This document shows positions 9,401-12,600 of a stretch of 12,600 nucleotides of DNA, one piece after another. The notes under the pieces were generated by a model that did not search any database, was not told the DNA's origin, and was given only the letters and a program-made list of their open reading frames with translations. Position numbers and translations under genes: made by a program. Every line of letters starts with the position of its first letter. The stretch's first letter is position 1. The stretch comes from Baffinella frigidus (taxonomy: Eukaryota; Cryptophyceae; Cryptomonadales; Baffinellaceae): assembly GCA_026770585.1 (NCBI GenBank), contig MU646304.1:1259751-1272350 (forward strand), read 5' to 3'.

Positions 9401-12400
9401 AAAAGAGCGCTCGAAAAGAGCCGAAACCTCGATCAATCTGGCGCGGCAGGGCGTGTGTGATAAGCGCGCATCGCAAGCGGGGCGGGCGAGGGAGGCTGGA
9501 GAGAGGATTCGAGAGGGGGGAGGACCCGCGACGATGGCGGCTTTGGGCTTCTCCCATGCGTGGAAGTTGCTCCGGGGTTTGTTGGACGCAGGTTTCTTCT
9601 CAGGGGAGACGAAGGAGAGGAGGGATGATGCCGACGCCGGCTTCGTGGTGGATGCGGCGGCGGGGGCTTTGGAGGAGGAGGAGGCGGAGGAGGCGCCTGG
9701 GGTTTAGGGTTTGGAGTTCAGGGTTGAGGGTGCAGGGTTTTGGGTTGAGGTTCAGGGTTCAGGGTTTAGGGTTTAGGGTTTGGGGTTTGGGGTTTAGGGT
9801 TTAGGGTTTAGGGTTTGGGGTTTGGGGTTCAGGGTTTAGGGTTTAGGGTTTAGGGTTTAGGGTTCAGAGTTTAGGGTTCAGGGCCTTACCGGCAGGGGTG
9901 CTGGATGGCTTTGCGTCGGGGGACGTGGTGCTCGACTTCTTGAGGAAGTTTGACATGAACGATGCTTGCCCGACCGTGACGCCCTTTTTGGCCTGCGGTT
10001 GGGGTTTGGGGTTTGGGGGTTGGAGTTTGGGGTTTAGGGGTTGGGGTGTGGATTTTGGGTGTTGGGGTTGGGGTGTTGGGTGGTTGGTGTGGGTTTTGGG
10101 GCTTAGGGTTTAAGGTTTAGGGTTCAGGGTTTAGTGTTTAGGTTTTAGGGTGTCAGAGTTTAGTGTTTAGTGTTTAGTGTTTAGGGTGTAGGGTTTGGGG
10201 TTTGGGGTTTAGGGTGTAAGGCGTACCATGTCTTTCTTCTCCTTCTCCTGGGCCTTCTTCTTGGTGTTCTCGTCCTTCTCCGTCTGCTTCAGGAGAGCTT
10301 GCGTCTCCTTCTCTTTCTTCACCTGGTTCAGGGTTTAGGGTTCAAGGTTTGTGGGTTAAGGGTTTAGCGTTACCGAGATCCGACCCAATTCAAGGCCTGA
10401 TTTCCTGCCATACCAACAGTTGATTCAATCTTAGTTCTCGCCCTTCTCCGTCTGCTTCAGCAGAGCCCGCGTCTCCTTCTCCTTCTTTACCTGCTCCAAG
10501 ATCCCAATCAAATTCCGATTACCTATTCTCTATTTCATGTTTTAGTTTTACCATGCACCCTATTCCTCGTGATGCTATTTCTCGTGATCCGTGTAGCGAG
10601 AGCTTGTCGATTGATGGGCAGCAGTCCCGATCTGGGTTGCGATGAGGTCCAATCACGCGGTCCAATCACGCAGCAGTCCTGCTCTGGGTTGCGATGAGGT
10701 CCTATCAAGGGCAAGGAGCGACATGCTCATCTTTCTCAGCCTCCTCTCAACCTCCTGGGCCTCAGTATCTGCCTTCTTCTCCTCCCGTAACATTTCGCGT
10801 GATCCTATTTCTGGCGATCATATTTCTCGTGGTCCTTTTTGTTGGCGATCCGGAAGGCAAAGGACCTGCTCGTCTTTTTCGGCCTTGTGGGCCTCCTTGT
10901 CCTGCCTCGGCATTGCTCTACCTTTTGAATCCTATTTCGCGTGATACTATTTCTCGAAATCCGGGTAGCGATACAGAGATATGTAGATTGATAAATAGAT
11001 ATAAATAGAGAGAGCGAGCGAGCGAGCGAGCGAGCGAGCGAGCGAGCGAGAGAGAGAAAGAGAGAGATAGAGAGAGAGCGCGCGAGAGAGAGAGGAGCGA
11101 CCTGCTCGTCCTTCTCGGCCTTCTGGGCTTCCTTATCAGCCTTCTTCTCCTCCTTCTCAGCTTTCTGAGCCTCCTTATCAGCCTTCTGCGCCTCCTTCTC
11201 AGCCTTCTGGGCTTCCTTCTCTGCCTCCTTCTCGACCTGCCGCACCCACCCCGTTCAGCCCAAACCCTCCATACTAAATACACAGCACCAAAGCGCCACG
11301 CCAAAGCGCCACGCCAACTAGGCGCTGTAGCACGTAGAACTCAGGCAGCACTGGCCCACCTGCATTTTCGGCTTGGCGGCAAGGCACTCCTCCTCGACAG
11401 TGGGGAATCTTCCCTATACGTCCAGAGTGGTGGGAAGCCCGTCGAGTGTGGACGGGCCTGCATTTCGGTGTTGGCGGCAAGGAGGAGTGTGGGCGCGCTG
11501 GGGGGGCAGGCACCATGGAGTGTGGGCGCAATAGGGTGGGCGCGCTGGTGGGGGGACGTGCCTGCATTTCGGTCTTGGAGGCTGCACGCCTAAACCCGAA
11601 TCCCTACACTTTGAACCACGGACCCAAAATTCCATGGCAGTTGACGTGCCTGCATTTCAGTCTTACAGGCACGGCCCTCCTTCTCAACAGTCAGGACTCT
11701 TCTTCACAAGTCCAGCGTGGTGGGAGGGTCGTGTGTAGCCTGCTCTGGAGGAGCGATCGGCGAGAGGCGGGAGAGGCAGTGGTACGGGTGTGTGCACGGG
11801 CGGGGGGGACGTGCCTGCATTTCGGTCTTGGAGGCCAGGCCCTCCTCCTTGAGGCGCTTGTCTTCATCCTTCTTCTGCTGCTTCTCCTCCTTCTCCGCCT
11901 GCTTCTTGCCTGCAACCACAGCCCCGAAAAATGTTGAAATCCAGCTTTGCACGGGCCTCCCGGCGGAGACGGGAGCGCGAATGCCATACAACCACGGCCG
12001 TCATGTACACACCCTAAAGAGCCTGCGCGGGTTCACCCAGCGCGCTTGTACCTAAAAAAACGAAAAACGAAACGCGAAACCCGAATATGCCAGCTCAGCT
12101 CGTCGACTCTTCCGCGACACCTACTTGATACTCCCATATGGGAGTATCAGTGCTACAGGGAGCGCCTCGCTGACCGGCGAGTACTTCGGAGGGGGGTTGC
12201 CAGGGAGCGCGAAATATGAAAACTGCCAACCCCTGGGGTTGGTTCGCGCCTCGAGCTTGGGAGGGTGAACCCTAAAACCTAAACCCCAGACCAAAACCCT
12301 AAATCAAAACCTCAAGGGAGGGAGGGAGGGAGGGAGGGAGGGTGGGAGGGAGGGAGGGAGGGTGGGGGTGCGTACGCAAAGCCTCGAGCTTGGCCTCGAG

Positions 12401-12475
12401 GCGCTCCTTCTCCTTGCCCTCCTTCTCTTCCAGCTTCTTGTACTTGTCCTTGATCACCACCAGCTGCCTCTCGAA
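3384..12475 (-). CDS. FAS1: CAF-1 large subunit (p150/FAS1), 22 exons, 5'-partial
   Basis: Histone chaperone subunit that helps deposit H3-H4 on replicated DNA in the nucleus. Seen: exons (5' to 3') 12475-12376, 11909-11815, 11236-11102, 10322-10227, 9992-9890, 9696-9533, 9360-9299, 8733-8628, 8402-8308, 8036-7896, 7724-7643, 7478-7377, 6629-6510, 6197-6129, 6004-5871, 5630-5566, 5076-4973, 4792-4694, 4449-4375, 4163-4105, 3865-3790 and 3449-3384. Codon phase is kept at every junction. Domain order in the partial protein: KER-type helix (about residues 1-142), PIP-like QASFMSNF, hallmark RPGYCGTF (337-344) and NPFAQDAELDY (355-365), acidic ED segment to about residue 427 with GFVVPDGQSDD, then a winged helix with VVKIVHGSTKAKVDLVKEF and WNLNEECLAF. 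This is the family's domain order. Two introns need GC donors. If exon 21 is not spliced, it ends at a stop at 3742-3744. The N-terminus is missing. Family identity is firm; some exon edges, the insert (exons 13-17) and the 3' end are less certain. Confidence 0.86.
3454..3532 (-). repeat. Telomere-like repeat, intron 21
   Basis: Degenerate TTTAGGG on the plus strand (CCCTAAA on the gene's sense strand), ending at the acceptor of exon 22. The rest of this intron (3533-3789) is unique. Confidence 0.8.
3741..3746 (-). terminator. AATAAA poly(A)-like hexamer
   Basis: AATAAA on the minus strand overlaps the in-frame TAA of exon 21 read-through. A signal overlapping the stop codon is odd, and many algae do not use this hexamer, so it may be chance. 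Confidence 0.25.
3742..3865 (-). CDS. FAS1: FAS1 exon 21: winged-helix end, alternative 3' terminus
   Basis: Acceptor CCTCAACCAG. Encodes WNLNEECLAFSPFIAEIAKD and then VWKQRVQ, ending the winged helix. Two outcomes are possible. It may read on to TAA at 3742-3744, where the stop overlaps an AATAAA (3741-3746 on the minus strand). Or it may splice at 3789 (GTCCAG) or 3783 (GC donor), in phase, into exon 22. I favour splicing, because the next acceptor is again telomere-like. Confidence 0.75.
3881..4102 (-). repeat. Telomere-like repeat, intron 20
   Basis: TTTAGGG and TTTGGGG variants fill nearly the whole 239-nt intron between exons 20 and 21. Confidence 0.9.
4105..4163 (-). CDS. FAS1: FAS1 exon 20: winged-helix domain
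   Basis: Acceptor CCGAACACAG and donor GTCAAC; 59 nt. Encodes VAKSKVEKYMSTCASKKGT, equivalent to the 'SKSRLKRLISENSVYEKR' recognition segment of p150. The final Arg codon is split with exon 21. Confidence 0.85.
4169..4290 (-). repeat. Telomere-like repeat, intron 19
   Basis: Degenerate TTTAGGG/TTTGGGG units next to the acceptor of exon 20; the remainder up to 4374 is G-rich. Confidence 0.85.
4375..4449 (-). CDS. FAS1: FAS1 exon 19: winged-helix domain
   Basis: Acceptor GCAG and donor GTAACC; 75 nt, 25 codons, phase 0. Encodes VVKIVHGSTKAKVDLVKEFQ and AKFPE. This matches the 'LLHGNVNGSKVIIREFQ' helix of the CAF-1 p150 C-terminal domain, which binds DNA. Confidence 0.88.
4452..4690 (-). repeat. 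Polypurine (GA) tract, intron 18
   Basis: About 240 bases of GAGA, GGGA and GAAA on the plus strand with very few pyrimidines. The sense-strand intron is therefore almost pure C/T from donor to acceptor. Confidence 0.9.
4694..4792 (-). CDS. FAS1: FAS1 exon 18: charged helix and start of C-terminal domain
   Basis: Acceptor CCTAAACCAG and donor GTTCCC; 99 nt, phase 0. Encodes VAQKEAEKAKKEEQAKKKK, then IIKKDSIPDAHLLE. The last part leads into the winged helix, as 'QILAQLLPLLHG' does in animal p150. Confidence 0.85.
4796..4965 (-). repeat. Telomere-like repeat, intron 17
   Basis: Degenerate TTTAGGG fills the 180-nt intron between exons 17 and 18. Confidence 0.9.
4973..5076 (-). CDS. FAS1: FAS1 exon 17: Ala-rich then basic
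   Basis: Acceptor CCTGCAG and donor GTTCGC; 104 nt. Encodes an Ala/Val-rich stretch (ALAAAQAVAVKAG), then KGPKKDIKDENFEHVE. A copy of its 5' edge sits about 105 bp upstream in the sense direction (5145-5189). Confidence 0.75.
5083..5345 (+). repeat. G-rich minisatellite with embedded exon-17 copy
   Basis: Irregular units of about 25 bp based on GCGGACACGGGTCAGAC followed by a G run. A partial copy of exon 17 (5145-5189) is enclosed between units. A second short repeat around 5355-5420 is based on AGCGGTCAAG. Confidence 0.75.
5505..5548 (+). repeat. Reversed telomere-like patch, intron 16
   Basis: AACCCTAA/AAGCCCTAAC units with CCCTAA on the plus strand, opposite to the other arrays in this part of the gene. 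Confidence 0.8.
5566..5630 (-). CDS. FAS1: FAS1 exon 16 (divergent insert)
   Basis: Acceptor CCCAAACCAG and donor GTACCA; 65 nt. Encodes YIVEVPKMKRMAMLNLEKED. Phase fits both neighbours. Confidence 0.7.
5634..5868 (-). repeat. Telomere-like repeat, intron 15
   Basis: Degenerate TTTAGGG fills the intron between exons 15 and 16, which is bounded by GATGTAC direct repeats (5624-5630 and 5864-5870). Confidence 0.9.
5871..6004 (-). CDS. FAS1: FAS1 exon 15 (divergent insert)
   Basis: Acceptor CCTCACCCAG and donor GTACAT; 134 nt. Encodes VHKHPTACSFTWVIPDAGSK and YGGYVFLKGVEGPKGK, then a Gly-rich end. No family recognised. The intron that follows is bounded by a 7-bp direct repeat. Confidence 0.68.
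6009..6122 (-). repeat. Telomere-like repeat, intron 14
   Basis: TTTGGGG-rich variant units filling the 124-nt intron between exons 14 and 15. Confidence 0.88.
6129..6197 (-). CDS. FAS1: FAS1 exon 14 (divergent insert)
   Basis: Acceptor CCTGAACCAG and donor GTCCAA; 69 nt, phase 0. Encodes NMDFFGDDLGSAKAP and TLESAIYA. No motif recognised; support is splice signals, an open frame and phase. Confidence 0.65.
6198..6255 (-). repeat. Telomere-like patch, intron 13
   Basis: Short TTTAGGG stretch ending at the acceptor of exon 14. The rest of intron 13 (to 6509) is unique sequence plus the copy of exon 13's 3' edge and a two-copy CACGTCCGCA(A/T)CACGCAACG repeat at about 6443-6495. Confidence 0.8.
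6383..6426 (-). repeat. Exon shadow: 3' edge of exon 13
   Basis: About 44 bp, roughly 80% like the donor end of exon 13 (6504-6548), in the intron downstream of it. Keeps the GAAGAG/GTCC junction. Confidence 0.75.
6510..6629 (-). CDS. FAS1: FAS1 exon 13 (divergent insert)
   Basis: Acceptor CCAAACCCCAAAG and donor GTCCCG; 120 nt, phase 0. Encodes VVHYAPAAPLPMDIEKTFAV, then QVLDSLPMLLSADPGTVLEE. Not recognised as a motif. Both of its edges are duplicated in the neighbouring introns (6847-6910 and 6383-6426). Confidence 0.66.
6717..7086 (-). repeat. Interspersed 52-bp repeat family, introns 12-13
   Basis: Copies at 6717-6768 and 7035-7086 share GCGTCGCC, CAGGACC and ACAAATACACCA in the same order. 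A third, shorter copy is at 6256-6290. The intervening 6901-7034 is TTTGGGG telomere-like repeat; 7087-7376 is unique. Confidence 0.75.
6847..6910 (-). repeat. Exon shadow: 5' edge of exon 13
   Basis: About 64 bp, some 95% identical to 6577-6638, including the acceptor and the first telomere-like bases. An indel shifts the frame, so it cannot replace exon 13. Confidence 0.88.
7377..7478 (-). CDS. FAS1: FAS1 exon 12: end of acidic segment
   Basis: Acceptor GGCAG and donor GTCCAA; 102 nt, phase 0. EDMEDEERGFVVPDGQSDD matches the 'DDGFFVPHGYLSEDE' element that closes the p150 acidic region. It then ends in a basic stretch, VKRLKKLEQ. Confidence 0.88.
7479..7642 (-). other. Intron 11, no telomere-like repeat
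   Basis: Unique sequence with one G9 run; no array and no exon copy. One of the few plain introns of this gene. Confidence 0.7.
7643..7724 (-). CDS. FAS1: FAS1 exon 11: acidic ED segment
   Basis: Acceptor CTGCAG and donor GTTCGA; 82 nt. Joined to exon 10 it reads LDYSYESDADWESE, residue for residue in register with 'LDYEVDSDEEWEEE' of the family. It ends in an Asp/Glu run. The acidic segment of p150 binds H3-H4. Confidence 0.88.
7896..8036 (-). CDS. FAS1: FAS1 exon 10: CAF-1 hallmark block
   Basis: Acceptor GTTGCAG and donor GTGCGT; 141 nt. Contains RRPGYCGTFSKTS and GRNPFAQDAELDY, which align with the 'RPAYWGTW ... PWAQDTKLLDYE' block of CAF-1 p150 (family recall). This is the main basis for naming the gene. 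Confidence 0.9.
8226..8249 (-). repeat. Exon shadow: 3' edge of exon 9
   Basis: 24 bp identical to 8303-8326, spanning the proposed GC donor. The two copies flank a short reversed telomere-like patch (8248-8282). Confidence 0.9.
8308..8402 (-). CDS. FAS1: FAS1 exon 9
   Basis: Acceptor GTCCGCAG. Encodes VMWDIEDEEAEEKLKEIM, then SEAKTDDEGILTY. Ends at CCTACAG followed by GC (GCGCGC): a GC donor is the only nearby site that gives the phase exon 10 needs. Its last 17 bases lie inside a 24-bp sequence repeated exactly at 8226-8249. Confidence 0.74.
8405..8627 (+). repeat. 21-bp minisatellite, intron 8
   Basis: An (AC)9 run, then units near GGACACACACGAATCAGTGT, about 21 bp each. The array stops exactly at the donor of exon 8. 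Confidence 0.88.
8628..8733 (-). CDS. FAS1: FAS1 exon 8, inside a minisatellite
   Basis: Acceptor GTGTGCCCAG and donor GTGTGCCCC, both built from the flanking 21-bp repeat; 106 nt. Encodes SEDKEHGAMRVFQLHMNV and then VIQLVDVDVDASQK. A 48-bp copy of its 5' edge lies at 8881-8928. Confidence 0.78.
8734..8877 (+). repeat. 21-bp minisatellite continued, intron 7
   Basis: Same unit, about seven copies, starting at the acceptor of exon 8. Positions 8929-9298 of the same intron are unique apart from a doubled GGGCGGGCAAGGGGCGGGGG near 9041 and 9107. Confidence 0.88.
8881..8928 (-). repeat. Exon shadow: 5' edge of exon 8
   Basis: 48 bp with three differences from 8690-8737, acceptor included. One change creates an in-frame TAG, so inclusion would end the protein. 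Confidence 0.9.
9299..9360 (-). CDS. FAS1: FAS1 exon 7 (short)
   Basis: Acceptor CGCTCAG and a good donor, GTGAAG; 62 nt, entered in phase 0 and left after two codon bases, which is what the next exon needs. Encodes SFRGIDFWRPPPRLFRGVFR. Support rests mainly on phase and splice sites. Confidence 0.6.
9533..9696 (-). CDS. FAS1: FAS1 exon 6: low-complexity linker and FHAWEKPK
   Basis: Acceptor CCTAAACCCCAG; donor placed at GTCGCG, which keeps phase 0. Starts with a Ala/Ser-rich run, then SLLSFVSPEKKP and SNFHAWEKPKAAI. The last part may match the 'FAPFEIKEHM' block of animal CAF-1. The donor is the least certain part. Confidence 0.65.
9698..9886 (-). repeat. Telomere-like repeat, intron 5
   Basis: Degenerate TTTAGGG filling the 193-nt intron between exons 5 and 6. 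Confidence 0.9.
9890..9992 (-). CDS. FAS1: FAS1 exon 5: PIP-like segment
   Basis: Acceptor CCAACCGCAG and donor GTAAGG; 103 nt. Encodes AKKGVTVGQASFMSNFLKKS and a Ser/Thr/Pro tail. QASFMSNF resembles the PCNA-binding box (Q-x-x-hydrophobic-x-x-aromatic-aromatic) but has Asn at the first aromatic position. Plant FAS1 has a comparable 'QAS-M--FLK' motif after its KER region (family recall). Confidence 0.82.
9998..10222 (-). repeat. Telomere-like repeat, intron 4
   Basis: TTTGGGG, TTTAGGG and TTTAGTG variants filling the 234-nt intron between exons 4 and 5. Confidence 0.9.
10227..10322 (-). CDS. FAS1: FAS1 exon 4: end of KER helix
   Basis: Acceptor CCTGAACCAG (telomere-like) and donor GTACGC; 96 nt, 32 codons, phase 0. 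Encodes VKKEKETQALLKQTEKDE and then a KKKAQEKEKKDM tail. A near copy of its first half lies upstream at 10434-10494. Confidence 0.82.
10434..10494 (-). repeat. Exon shadow: 5' half of exon 4
   Basis: About 61 bp, close to 90% identical to 10266-10326. The acceptor GCAG is kept, but the frame reaches TAA just past the copied segment and no donor follows. Confidence 0.88.
10561..10970. repeat. Composite repeat block, intron 3
   Basis: TATTTCTCGTGATCC-like units at 10561-10590, 10791-10851 and 10931-10970 alternate with degraded copies of exon 3's 3' edge (about 10713-10794 and 10863-10910). A 37-bp direct repeat (10619-10655 and 10671-10707, 34 of 37 matching) lies between. Confidence 0.75.
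11007..11098 (+). repeat. GCGA/GAGA microsatellite, intron 3
   Basis: (GAGC)n followed by GAGA-rich sequence, adjoining the donor of exon 3. Confidence 0.9.
11102..11236 (-). CDS. FAS1: FAS1 exon 3: 21-bp-repeat KER core
   Basis: Acceptor CGGCAG and donor GTCGCT; 135 nt, 45 codons, phase 0 at both ends. The protein is an almost perfect heptad series based on KEAQKAE/KEAQKAD, ending AEKDEQ. Such a sequence should form a single long alpha helix or coiled coil, as in the DNA-binding KER segment of CAF-1. The DNA is itself a 21-bp tandem repeat. Confidence 0.82.
11357..11690 (-). repeat. Four exon shadows of exon 2's 3' edge
   Basis: Copies of the segment around CCTGCATTTCGGTCTTGG at 11357-11400, 11456-11488, 11558-11583 and 11646-11690, against the true edge at 11811-11850. 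The first and last share similarity for about 90 bp. They are separated by GTGTGGGCGC-type repeats. Confidence 0.85.
11815..11909 (-). CDS. FAS1: FAS1 exon 2: KER helix
   Basis: Acceptor TTGCAG. The first two bases complete an Arg codon split from the preceding exon, then KKQAEKEEKQQKKDEDKR and ending GLASKTEMQ. Phase with the next exon requires the end at ATGCAG followed by a GC donor (GCACGT). The nearest GT, four bases on, would break the frame. Four degraded copies of its 3' edge lie in the following intron. Confidence 0.75.
12126..12149. repeat. 24-bp perfect palindrome
   Basis: TGATACTCCCAT followed by its exact reverse complement with no spacer, in intron 1. May form a cruciform or be a dimeric protein's binding site. 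Confidence 0.85.
12266..12312 (+). repeat. Reversed telomere-like patch, intron 1
   Basis: ACCCTAAAACCTAAACCCC-type sequence in plus orientation, followed directly by a GGGA tract. Confidence 0.75.
12314..12367 (+). repeat. GGGA tandem tract
   Basis: GGGA repeated about a dozen times with two GGTG interruptions, ending next to the donor of exon 1. Confidence 0.9.
12376..12475 (-). CDS. FAS1: FAS1 exon 1 of window: KER helix start
   Basis: Sense-strand acceptor TTTTCAG precedes TTCGAG and the donor is GTACGC; 100 nt, leaving one base for the next codon. It encodes 33 residues including VVIKDKYKKLEEKEGKEKER, a charged helix typical of the CAF-1 KER region. Upstream exons lie outside the window, so this is not the true first exon. 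Confidence 0.8.
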
Positions 12476-12536
12476 CTGAAAACGGGGGTCCGGGGTGTGA
12501 GTCCCAACACTCAACATTCAGAGAGAGGCCTCAGCA

Positions 12537-12594
12537 CCTCTCAAACTGCCAACGGGGTCTACGTTTGGGTTCAGGGCCACACTGTCAACGGGGG
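12537..12594 (-). repeat. Exon shadow: 5' edge of exon 1
   Basis: 12537-12559 repeats the acceptor region 12467-12490 with a few changes (CTCTCAAACTGCCAACGG against CTCTCGAACTGAAAACGG). A weaker third copy lies at 12579-12594. Confidence 0.7.
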
Positions 12595-12600
12595 GGGGGG

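Noticed and set aside
3881-10222. Plus-strand open frames rich in GFRVWGLGF
   Set aside because: They are translations of TTTAGGG/TTTGGGG repeats inside introns of the minus-strand gene.
10713-10794. Exon-3-like copy as a coding exon
   Set aside because: An indel shifts the frame relative to the CAT/GTCGCT donor.
11456-11690. Further exon-2 copies as cassette exons
   Set aside because: The copies at 11456, 11558 and 11646 lack a full set of acceptor, open frame and GT donor.
1-12600. Poly-G tracts at both ends as biological features
   Set aside because: More likely contig edges at homopolymers or sequencing artefacts than functional elements.

Overview
The window is eukaryotic nuclear DNA, most likely from a microalga. 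One multi-exon gene fills the minus strand from about 12475 down to 3384. It encodes the large subunit of chromatin assembly factor 1 (CAF-1 p150; FAS1 in plants, CHAF1A in animals). I rebuilt it as 22 exons by reading splice junctions and checking that codon phase carries through every join; exons 1-21 total 2130 nt, exactly 710 codons including a stop. The 5' end lies beyond position 12600. The plant-type telomere heptamer (TTTAGGG), the FAS1-like protein and GC-rich exons fit a green (prasinophyte-like) alga. Dinoflagellates and other algae with GC-AG introns cannot be excluded.

Protein order along the minus strand: a charged KER-type helix (exons 1-4, 12475 to 10227); a PIP-box-like segment (exon 5); a low-complexity linker (exon 6); short conserved exons (7-9); the CAF-1 hallmark block with RPGYCGTF and NPFAQDAELDY (exon 10); the acidic ED segment (exons 11-12); a divergent insert (exons 13-17); a second short charged helix (exon 18); and the C-terminal winged-helix domain (exons 18-21). 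A short final exon 22 is probable. CAF-1 deposits H3-H4 onto newly replicated DNA together with its p60 and p48 subunits; neither of those is in the window.

The introns are the remarkable part. About half are degenerate telomere-like repeats, mostly with CCCTAAA on the sense strand, and in 11 of 21 the array runs into the 3' splice site so that the AG looks like an altered telomere unit. At least eight exons have one or more partial copies of their own edge in the adjoining intron ('exon shadows'). Two shadows still carry AG and GT splice signals and an open in-phase frame. One exon sits inside a 21-bp minisatellite that supplies both of its splice sites.

Layout of the rest: 1-290 is unique DNA with an imperfect inverted repeat. 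Positions 290-1010 and 1378-2040 are telomere-like arrays in the opposite orientation to those in the gene. Positions 1010-1378 and 2040-3349 are unique or GC-rich DNA with no gene I can support. No tRNA, rRNA, CRISPR array, insertion sequence or prokaryotic operon was seen. The window begins and ends in homopolymer G.
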